A stretch of 29,699 nt of DNA, taken from assembly GCA_910587275.1 (NCBI GenBank), contig CAJUMD010000034.1, forward strand, positions 1-29,699, in the 5' to 3' direction. Within the stretch, counting starts at the first letter, position 1, and the number at the start of each line of letters is the position of its first letter. The notes under the pieces are model-generated. The model was given only the letters and a program-made list of their open reading frames with translations. It did not search any database and had not been told where the DNA came from. A program made the position numbers and the translations under genes. The DNA is from an uncultured Kineothrix sp. (GTDB taxonomy: Bacteria; Bacillota; Clostridia; Lachnospirales; Lachnospiraceae). Shown here piece by piece: positions 16,660 to 23,143 of the stretch.

Positions 16660-16691
16660 CCCTAACCTTTTGCGGTTCTATATGGTTAGGG
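16660..16691. promoter_or_regulatory. 8-bp stem-loop covering the ribosome-binding site of the YqzL-like gene
   Basis: CCCTAACC (16660-16667) pairs with GGTTAGGG (16684-16691) around a 16-nt loop. On the minus strand the 3' arm runs into the AGGGGG Shine-Dalgarno (16658-16663) of the gene starting at 16651. The plus strand has a T-rich stretch after the stem (about 16692-16702), but no plus-strand gene ends here, so an RBS-occluding structure or a processing site after era is more sensible than a terminator. Confidence 0.5.
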
Positions 16692-16720
16692 TTTGCTTTT
16701 TTCGTCTTTCCTATTCGTTC

Positions 16721-17638
16721 CTACTTGGAATCTTTCGGATTGTAACCGAAATTTTTCATGTACAGGTCGCTGTCACGCCAGTCTTTCCTGACCTTCACCC
16801 AAAGCTGTAAATTCACCTTACATTCCAGCATTTCTTCAATTTCCGGACGCGCCTTGCTGCCTATTTGTTTTAACATCGCACCGTGCTTTCCGATTACGAT
16901 TCCCTTATGGGATTCTTTCTCGCATATGATGGTTGCCTCGATATCCGCAATGGCCTTTTGCTCCGCATTCCTGCGGTATTTCATGCGTTCGATGGTTACG
17001 GCGATGCCGTGAGGGATTTCCTCATCCAGACATCGCAGCGCTTTTTCCCGGATTAATTCCGCCACAATCTGTCTCTCCGGCTGGTCCGTAACCGTGTCCT
17101 CATCATAAAATGCCGGACCGTAGGGCAGGTATTTCATGATACAGGCAATCAGTTCCTGCGTATTGTCTCCCTTAAGCGCCGATACCGGAACAATTTCCGC
17201 AAAATCCAGCTCTTTCCGGTAAGCGTCGATGAAAAGGAGGATTTCCTCCTTTTTCACCGTATCGATTTTATTGATGACCAGAATAACCGGGGTCTTCGTC
17301 TTCTTTAACTGCTCGATGATGTGCCGTTCCCCTGCGCCGATATAAGCGGTGGGTTCCACCAGCCAAAGCACCACGTCCACTTCATTAATGGTATTCTGTG
17401 CCACTTTGACCATATAGTTCCCCAGCCGGTTCTTCGCCTTGTGGATGCCGGGGGTATCCACAAACACAATCTGCCCTTCCTCCGAAGTATATACCGTCTG
17501 TATCCGGTTCCTCGTGGTTTGGGGTTTATTGCTGGTAATCGCTATTTTCTGACCGATTAAATGGTTCATCAGCGTGGATTTCCCCACGTTCGGTCTTCCT
17601 ATTAGGGTTGCAAACCCTGACTTAAAATTTTCTTTCAA
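16721..17638 (-). CDS. era: GTPase Era, 30S ribosome assembly factor
   Basis: With the TTG start at 17638 (decoded LKENFKSGFATLIG) the protein is 305 aa, the normal Era length. GAGG lies eight bases upstream. The first ATG of the frame (17704) would sit inside the M16 peptidase gene. GTPase motifs are G1 GRPNVGKS (14-21), G3 DTPG (61-64) and G4 NKID (about 122-125). The C-terminal KH domain has GIVIGKHGAMLKQIG. Era binds the 3' end of 16S rRNA and couples 30S maturation to growth. It ends 70 nt before the YqzL-like gene. Confidence 0.95.
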   Translation of the reverse strand: MKENFKSGFATLIGRPNVGKSTLMNHLIGQKIAITSNKPQTTRNRIQTVYTSEEGQIVFVDTPGIHKAKNRLGNYMVKVAQNTINEVDVVLWLVEPTAYIGAGERHIIEQLKKTKTPVILVINKIDTVKKEEILLFIDAYRKELDFAEIVPVSALKGDNTQELIACIMKYLPYGPAFYDEDTVTDQPERQIVAELIREKALRCLDEEIPHGIAVTIERMKYRRNAEQKAIADIEATIICEKESHKGIVIGKHGAMLKQIGSKARPEIEEMLECKVNLQLWVKVRKDWRDSDLYMKNFGYNPKDSK

Positions 17639-17675
17639 CTTTTGTTCCTCTTTTTCCTTTTCTGCCGCTTTTCTT

Positions 17676-20624
17676 TTAATGAAACAGCGGCTCCACTCTT
17701 TCAAACAGCCCGCTTTCCCCTATCTTTTTCTCATTTCCCACGGCGCACAGACAGTCCGCTTCCATAAAGGCACGGATATGTCCGGCAAGCAGGCGGATGT
17801 CCTTTGGTGTGGCGGAAAGCAGTTCGTCCCGTTCTTTCTGCACCCTTTCAAAGGGCAGGTTCGTCATATATCCCGTGAGGGAATACATTCCCTTCGCCGC
17901 AGGGGTCATGGGCATGTCCATTTCACTGACTGCCCCGATAATATACTGGGTCATTGTCCGCTCGTCCGCATCAAAAGAGGCAATATAATCCGCCGCATTC
18001 TCGTATACCTCCACGGTTTTCTCAAGGTTCGGGTCCCGGTAGGAGACAAAATAACTGTCGCCGGATTTCCCGAAACTGCACATGCAGCCGTATGCGCCGC
18101 CTTTGACACGTATCCTGTTCCAAAGGTACTCATAGCCCATCATGACTTTCAGTACCTTAAGGGCGCCCGTATAAGGGAGTCCTTTTTGTATGAAATTGCC
18201 CGCCCTGCAGACATACTGTATCTGTGCGGAGGTCTGGAACCCTTCGTTCTTCCGTTCCGGTACCGGACGGTAAGGCGCTTTTCCCGTCTCCACCGGCACG
18301 GTAAACAGCTTTTCCCGGAATGCGCAGACCGCTTCCTCCAGCCCTTCGTATTCTTTTTCGCCGGCCGTATAATCCACCATCAGGTTTTCAGGACGGAAGA
18401 TACAGGATACCAGTTTCTGCAGATTTTCCACCAAATTTTCTTTTTCTTCATCAAAATGTCCCTCCAGCCGTTCCAGCAGCCGGTACTGCGGGATTCCGCT
18501 TATCTGCTCCGCTAACGCCGCCGTGGGGGATAAGTAGGACAGGGCGCGCACCGCGGCAAGGGAATGTCCTGCCGATGCCATGGTCGCCTGCATCCGCGAC
18601 TGGATCTCCGCAATAATGTCATACAGCCGTTTCGTATCCCCGAAACGGGAATGCAGGAGGATTTCCTCCGTCAGGGCAAAGGCTTCCTTCAGATTTTCGT
18701 ACAGTACTCTCACCTTTACTTCAAACGTCGCCCGGTAGTCCGGCATGTTCTGCGCGTCCGTATAGGTGTTGACCACCATTTGGATTCCGCCCGTCTTGAT
18801 ATTCGTCTCATGGTACAGCGCGCCGTAGCCGTAATGCTCGGTATCCACCATGCCGAGCACGTTCTTCAGCACCCCGATATAAGGGAACAGTTCTTCCGGT
18901 ACGTTGTCAATGCTGAAAATAAAACGCAGATATCCGATGCCGTTGGTAAAGATATTGTGGAACAGGACCAGGGTATCCCCAGCACGGCGTTCCTCGTTCA
19001 CATAAGGCTGCGCTTCCTTCTTCATGTCCGCCCTGGTTAAGAGCGGAATCTTTTCCAATGCTTCTTTCGGGCTCGGTTCCTCCTGGTAGCGCACCAGCGC
19101 CTGCGTCTGCCTTACGATTTCCTCCACTTCTTCCCGGCTTAAGGACGCCTTATATTCCTGCAGTTTCCGCTGCAGCTCCCGGTCCTTCTTTTCCGTCAGC
19201 CCTTTTACCGGGGAAAGGACAATGACCGTCTTATGGCTGTTTTCCAACAGGTAACGGCGGACCAGCCCTTCAAAATATCCTGTGTCTATTTCTTTTTTCA
19301 GGGCGTCAAAAGTGTCGTTAGCCTCGATATGGATAAACGGCTTCCCGTCGTCATACAGCCAACTGTCCAGCGCCTGCAGGCCGAGCATCAGCCCCTTGGG
19401 ATAGCTTCCGAAATCGGCTTCCCGGTAGCGGAATTCAAAATAGTTCAGACCTGCCTGCAATGCCTTCCGGTCAATCCCTTTTTCCGCCTGCTCCCGCAAA
19501 ACTTCCTCGATAACGGAAACAAACTCCTCTTTGCGGGATGCATCCGCATTCTTTGCCACGATGCTGAAATAAGGCTGCATCACGCCGTTATCGTAAGAGC
19601 TGTATATCTCCTTCCCGATGCCCCTATCCGTCAGCGCCTCCTTCAAAGGCGCCCCCGGTGCGGAACAGAGTGCATAATCCAATACCTGGAACGCCACGTA
19701 CAGTTTCCGGTCCAGATTGTCGCCGATTACCGTATTATAGGCAAAATACGTATTGTTTTCCTCCGACTCGCTTTCCGCGATGGAATACTCCTTTTTTATC
19801 TCCCGCGGCGCATCAAAGCGCTCCTGCACGGAAATCGCGGAATCCACCGCAAGGGCATCGTAACCGGACAGGTATTCCCTGTCGATAAATTCCAACTGTT
19901 CTGCCATATCCATGTCGCCGTACAGGTAGATATAGCTGTTGGAAGGATGGTAATATTTCCTATGGAAATCCAAATAGTCTTCGTAGGTAAGCTCCGGTAT
20001 CGCGTCCGGGTCCCCGCCGGATTCCGTGCCGTAAGGCGTATCGGGGAACAGGGAATTAAATACTTCCCGTTCCAGCACATCGTCGGGGGAGGAAAATGCC
20101 CCTTTCATTTCGTTATAAACCACACCGTTGATGGTTAATTCGTCTGCGGCATCCTCCAGTTCGTAATGCCAGCCTTCCTGCCTGAATATCTTTTCCTCCC
20201 GGTATATATTCGGATGGAATACCGCGTCCAGATAAACATGCATCAGGTTGCGGAAGTCTTTCCCATTGCAGCTTGCCACCGGATACACGGTCTTATCCGG
20301 GTAGGTCATGGCATTTAAGAACGTATTTAAGGAGCCTTTTGCCAGCTCAATGAAAGGGTCCTTTGCCGGAAAATGCTCCGAACCGCATAGCACCGTGTGC
20401 TCAATGATATGCGCTCCCCCCGTACAGTCCGTGGGAGGTGTGCGGAAACCAATGTAAAACACCTTATTGTCGTCTTCATTGGACAATAGCAGCACCCTTG
20501 CCCCCGTCTTCTTATGGCGCAGCAGATAACCGTCCGAAGCCAAATCCCCGATTTCGCGTGCTTCCAGCACCTCATACGCTGCCAGTCCCCTTAAACTGCT
20601 TTCTGATGTTTTCCCATATTTCAT
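17676..20624 (-). CDS. M16C (insulinase/PreP-type) zinc metallopeptidase
   Basis: The protein is 982 aa with the four-domain PreP-like length. The inverted zinc motif is H72-IIE75-H76, and the distal ligand is probably E172 in VVYNEMKGAFSSP. The C-terminal half carries the inactive-domain signature RIRVKGGAYGCMCSFGKSGD and SYRDPNLEKTVEVYE. No signal peptide is seen, so it is probably cytoplasmic. Relatives degrade peptides inside a closed chamber. It starts with ATG at 20624 about 90 nt after the unknown 140-aa gene and ends 37 nt before the era TTG. Confidence 0.92.
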   Translation of the reverse strand: MKYGKTSESSLRGLAAYEVLEAREIGDLASDGYLLRHKKTGARVLLLSNEDDNKVFYIGFRTPPTDCTGGAHIIEHTVLCGSEHFPAKDPFIELAKGSLNTFLNAMTYPDKTVYPVASCNGKDFRNLMHVYLDAVFHPNIYREEKIFRQEGWHYELEDAADELTINGVVYNEMKGAFSSPDDVLEREVFNSLFPDTPYGTESGGDPDAIPELTYEDYLDFHRKYYHPSNSYIYLYGDMDMAEQLEFIDREYLSGYDALAVDSAISVQERFDAPREIKKEYSIAESESEENNTYFAYNTVIGDNLDRKLYVAFQVLDYALCSAPGAPLKEALTDRGIGKEIYSSYDNGVMQPYFSIVAKNADASRKEEFVSVIEEVLREQAEKGIDRKALQAGLNYFEFRYREADFGSYPKGLMLGLQALDSWLYDDGKPFIHIEANDTFDALKKEIDTGYFEGLVRRYLLENSHKTVIVLSPVKGLTEKKDRELQRKLQEYKASLSREEVEEIVRQTQALVRYQEEPSPKEALEKIPLLTRADMKKEAQPYVNEERRAGDTLVLFHNIFTNGIGYLRFIFSIDNVPEELFPYIGVLKNVLGMVDTEHYGYGALYHETNIKTGGIQMVVNTYTDAQNMPDYRATFEVKVRVLYENLKEAFALTEEILLHSRFGDTKRLYDIIAEIQSRMQATMASAGHSLAAVRALSYLSPTAALAEQISGIPQYRLLERLEGHFDEEKENLVENLQKLVSCIFRPENLMVDYTAGEKEYEGLEEAVCAFREKLFTVPVETGKAPYRPVPERKNEGFQTSAQIQYVCRAGNFIQKGLPYTGALKVLKVMMGYEYLWNRIRVKGGAYGCMCSFGKSGDSYFVSYRDPNLEKTVEVYENAADYIASFDADERTMTQYIIGAVSEMDMPMTPAAKGMYSLTGYMTNLPFERVQKERDELLSATPKDIRLLAGHIRAFMEADCLCAVGNEKKIGESGLFERVEPLFH

Positions 20625-20664
20625 GCCTGTTTCCGTCCTTCCTTCTGTTTTTCTTTATTAATAA

Positions 20665-20725
20665 TTTACATCGTAAATTTATTTACATCTCAAATATATT
20701 TGCATCGTAACTTTTACACCGTAAA
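20665..20725. repeat. Four copies of a TTTACATCGTAAA-like semi-palindrome, 14-17 bp apart
   Basis: Copies begin at 20665 (TTTACATCGTAAA), 20682 (TTTACATCTCAAA), 20699 (TTTGCATCGTAAC) and 20713 (TTTACACCGTAAA). Two of the four are perfect inverted repeats of TTTAC around a 3-nt centre. They sit between the end of the 140-aa gene (the last copy overlaps its final codons) and the M16 peptidase start. They could be an array of repressor operators of the TTACA-n-TGTAA style or a slippage-born tandem repeat. Confidence 0.6.
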
Positions 20726-21136
20726 AGTCATTAATCCCAGCTTGGAAATTGAAATTTCCCTTATAATCAGACCTGTCTGCTTCTTTTTTGCCAAATTCAA
20801 ATCCGCAAACTCCTTGAGGGGATAAACCCTGTCCTTATAAACGAAACGTTCCTTCCCCGTCAGGCTTTTCTTTCGCTCCGGCACGCTTACCTTTACTTTT
20901 ACCTTTAACTCCCGATACGTCTGGAACGCAAAGGAATCCCCCGCCATATGGTAAAAATGGCTCTCCAGCGTTGCGCAGGCATCCACTTCTTTCAGGATGT
21001 ATTGGGAAACCACCGCTTTTAGCTTAAAAGGAGCCATTTCCTCCGCCAGCAGTTCTTCATAGGAAAAACGTGCGCCAAGGTAAATCTGTCCCGCATCCTG
21101 AAGAATGTACTTAAAATCCGTATCCGTACCCATCAT
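20714..21136 (-). CDS. Conserved-looking protein of unknown function, paired with the sigma-like gene
   Basis: The protein is 140 aa. It shows DFKYILQDAGQIYLGARF at the start, then a helix around LKAVVSQYILKEVDACATLE, a strongly basic strand LKVKVKVSVPERKKS, and a C-terminus rich in hydrophobic beta strands (GLIIREISISKLGLMTFTV). No signal peptide or membrane segment is evident. I do not recognise the family. Its ATG overlaps the stop of the sigma-like gene (21133-21136, ATGA), so translation is coupled and the two proteins may work together. A second ATG directly follows the first. Confidence 0.7.
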   Translation of the reverse strand: MMGTDTDFKYILQDAGQIYLGARFSYEELLAEEMAPFKLKAVVSQYILKEVDACATLESHFYHMAGDSFAFQTYRELKVKVKVSVPERKKSLTGKERFVYKDRVYPLKEFADLNLAKKKQTGLIIREISISKLGLMTFTV

Positions 21137-21876
21137 GCATCTTCCTTTATAATATACGCAATCTTTCCGCCGCTCATACGGACCGCCTTCAAAACATCGT
21201 CTTCGGACAGTTCCGTTTCCGCCACTAATTCCTGCACCGTTACTTTGCGCTGCAAATCCTGTGCCAGTTCTTTCGCCTTTCCCGCCACCAGATTCACATG
21301 TTCCAAAACTTTTTTGTCCTTGTTCTCCTGGTCCAGATTCTCCCGGACGGCGTCTTCCATGGCATCCATAATCATCCTGCCCAGCATCCCTTCCACTTCG
21401 CCGGCATGTTCCAGGCAGCCGAGCATGGTCACGCCCGTGGCAAGCGCCACATTTCCCTCCCCGATTAAATCCTCCAATAAAACGCCCTGCCCGCTGTACA
21501 GTTTGGCAATTTCCGCCACCTGCGGCAGATAAATTTCCACAAGCCGCGCCTGTGCCTGTCCGTCCCCTGCCATCGCCGAAAGGGATACCGCTTCCTTTTC
21601 CCCTGACGGTGCTTTTTCCATTCTGTCCAGTTCTTCCAGATAAGCATCCAGGTAGTGCACCTCGTCCTGTGTCATGTAATCTTCCGGATTCACCGGTTCC
21701 CCTATTCCAATTTTATGCTTTTTCAGATAATCTTTCACCAGTCCGAGCTGTTCTGCATCAAACTCCAAACTGGCGAAAGCCTCCTTCAACTGTTCTTCCG
21801 AAATGCAGTTTCCCTGCTCCTTCGCCAAACGCTTCACTTCTTCCAGCGTTTTGGCAAACCATACCTCTTTGTCCAT
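21133..21876 (-). CDS. Truncated sigma-70-like protein (regions 1.1, 1.2-2.2 and 3 only)
   Basis: The protein is 247 aa. Residues about 10-60 resemble sigma region 1.1 (LAKEQGNCISEEQLKEAF). Residues 71-105 resemble region 1.2. Residues 111-149 match regions 2.1-2.2, the core-RNAP-binding helix (LVEIYLPQVAEIAKLY, then LLEDLIGEGNVALATGV). Residues 188-234 resemble region 3 (VTVQELVAETELSEDDVLKA). The aromatic/basic regions 2.3-2.4 that melt and read the -10 box, and all of region 4, are missing. It is therefore more likely an RNA-polymerase-interacting regulator than a normal sigma factor. It lies 22 nt after the rhomboid-like gene. Confidence 0.72.
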   Translation of the reverse strand: MDKEVWFAKTLEEVKRLAKEQGNCISEEQLKEAFASLEFDAEQLGLVKDYLKKHKIGIGEPVNPEDYMTQDEVHYLDAYLEELDRMEKAPSGEKEAVSLSAMAGDGQAQARLVEIYLPQVAEIAKLYSGQGVLLEDLIGEGNVALATGVTMLGCLEHAGEVEGMLGRMIMDAMEDAVRENLDQENKDKKVLEHVNLVAGKAKELAQDLQRKVTVQELVAETELSEDDVLKAVRMSGGKIAYIIKEDA

Positions 21877-21898
21877 ATACCTTTCCTTCCTGAACGAA

Positions 21899-22759
21899 TC
21901 AGTGGGATTTCACATGCTGATGCGTAAACAAATGATCCTGACAGTATTCATAGTTTCCTTCGCATTTGGAGCAGAACCGGAACTCCAAATCGTCCCCGTC
22001 CAGTTCCGTCCTGCCGCAGATTGCGCATTTATGCTTGGTCGTTCCCGTATTCCTGCGCACTTCCCGCTTAAACTCCTGCCTGCGCTTCACCTGTCTGGGC
22101 GACATATGGATATGGTTCCTGCTGCCCACCCAAAACAGTATAAAGTTAAACAGGGATGCCGCCATGGCAAACCGGCTGTACGGATTCCCCTGGATAAATT
22201 CCACCAAAAGGATAACGCCGTAAAGGATTCCCAACACCTTCACCTTAATCGGAACGATAAACATCAACAGTACCTGCACTTCCGGGAACGTGGCGGCAAA
22301 TGCGAGGAAAATGGACATGTTCACATAGTAAGTGGTAAAATACAGCGAAAGATATTCAAAAAAAGTTTTCCCGCCCGTCACGGCAATCATATCCCCGTGT
22401 ACAAGATAGCTGTATCCCATCATCAGGAAACTCCCGATTACCATAAACAGCATTCCGGAAAACAGGTATACATTATAACGGTAAGTCCCCCAAGTTCTCT
22501 CTAAGGAAGTCCCCAGCGAATAATAAAAATAAAGCATGATAATCACAAAAAACAGGTTGGAAGAATCCGGCGGTATAATAATCCACGTAACGAGCCGCCA
22601 TATCTGCCCATGCAGTATGGCATAGGGATTCAACGACAGATATAACAGGAAATTGGCATTTACCATGGAAATCAGGTATCCCACTGCGTAACACATAATC
22701 AGCATCAGCGATAAATTCCTGATGGCGTATTTTCCGAATTTTTTTTCAAAATTGCTCAT
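21899..22759 (-). CDS. Rhomboid-like membrane protein with C-terminal zinc ribbon
   Basis: From the ATG at 22759 (MSNFEKKFGKYAIRNLSLML) the protein is 286 aa; the open frame to 22843 has no ribosome-binding site. It has about six membrane segments. The rhomboid L1 and TM2 hallmarks are present (HGQIWRLVTW, FYYSLGTSLERTWGT, PIKVKVLG). The GxSG nucleophile and partner His of active rhomboid proteases are not visible, suggesting a non-proteolytic relative. The tail carries a zinc-ribbon arrangement, C245-x2-C248, C263-x2-C266 and C273-x2-H276, on the side opposite the N-terminus. It heads the gene string that includes the sigma-like protein. Confidence 0.78.
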   Translation of the reverse strand: MSNFEKKFGKYAIRNLSLMLIMCYAVGYLISMVNANFLLYLSLNPYAILHGQIWRLVTWIIIPPDSSNLFFVIIMLYFYYSLGTSLERTWGTYRYNVYLFSGMLFMVIGSFLMMGYSYLVHGDMIAVTGGKTFFEYLSLYFTTYYVNMSIFLAFAATFPEVQVLLMFIVPIKVKVLGILYGVILLVEFIQGNPYSRFAMAASLFNFILFWVGSRNHIHMSPRQVKRRQEFKREVRRNTGTTKHKCAICGRTELDGDDLEFRFCSKCEGNYEYCQDHLFTHQHVKSH

Positions 22760-22865
22760 TTTTGCTTGTTTCCTCCATTCCAAATTCCACTTTGGCTCCA
22801 CATTCCTTATACATTCCCATTCTGTCCGCGCTGCGGCAGTCATGAGATGAAAAACACGTGAATAT

Positions 22866-22894
22866 ATTCTATCATTCCCGTACTTAAAAGTAAA
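22866..22894 (-). promoter_or_regulatory. Probable promoter for the rhomboid-like gene
   Basis: The minus strand has TTTACT (22889-22894), a 17-nt spacer and TAGAAT (22866-22871). The transcript would have a leader of about 100 nt before 22759. It is divergent from the plus-strand promoter 80 nt away. Confidence 0.5.
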
Positions 22895-22975
22895 TAATTA
22901 CCCGCCGATTCTCCGGTAAGTCATAAAATTTTTATAATTACCCGTAAAACTTCACAAATAATTCACATCCCTTCA

Positions 22976-23004
22976 TTGCATTTTGCAAATGCGTGTCGTA
23001 TAAT
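22976..23004 (+). promoter_or_regulatory. SigA-type promoter for the double-activase gene
   Basis: TTGCAT (22976-22981), a 17-nt spacer and TATAAT (22999-23004). Transcription would start near 23011, leaving a leader of about 130 nt before 23140. The gap 22844-23139 otherwise holds the divergent promoter and the leader elements listed separately. Confidence 0.8.
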
Positions 23005-23016
23005 GTCTAGGAATGT

Positions 23017-23086
23017 CCTGCGGTCCCGTCCTGCCACATATAAATAGGAAGGATTTGGAAATATGGCGGCAGACCGGACAGACAGG
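23017..23086 (+). other. Imperfect long inverted repeat in the 5' leader
   Basis: The left arm (23017-23041, CCTGCGGTCCCGTCCTGCC then ACATAT) is partly complementary to the right arm (23061-23086, ATATGGCGGCAGACCGG then ACAGACAGG). The best-paired part is CTGCC-CATAT with ATATG-GGCAG. The loop contains an AGGAAGGA site. A folded leader could affect translation downstream; the pairing was judged by eye and has bulges. Confidence 0.35.
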
Positions 23087-23143
23087 AGGAACAAAAAGAT
23101 AAGGAAACAAAAAGAAAAAACAGAAAGGGCGATAAGCATATGA
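23063..23143 (+). CDS. Possible 26-aa leader peptide, translationally coupled
   Basis: An ATG at 23063 with AGGAAGGA nine bases upstream opens a 26-codon frame. The product is extremely basic and polar (starts MAADRTDRRNKK). Its TGA (23141-23143) overlaps the ATG of the large gene at 23140 in an ATGA arrangement. The spacing and overlap look functional, but the region is A/G-rich and the frame is short, so chance is possible. Confidence 0.4.
   Translation: MAADRTDRRNKKIRKQKEKTERAISI

Noticed and set aside
17574..20138. Long plus-strand open frames (17574-18515, 19233-20138) opposite the M16 peptidase gene
   Set aside because: They mirror a clearly conserved M16C coding sequence, have no promoters or ribosome-binding sites of note, and their products look like random Arg/His/Phe-rich antisense translations.
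20665..20725. CRISPR-like array
   Set aside because: Units are 13-17 bp, degenerate and directly abutting, with no spacers of suitable length and no cas genes.
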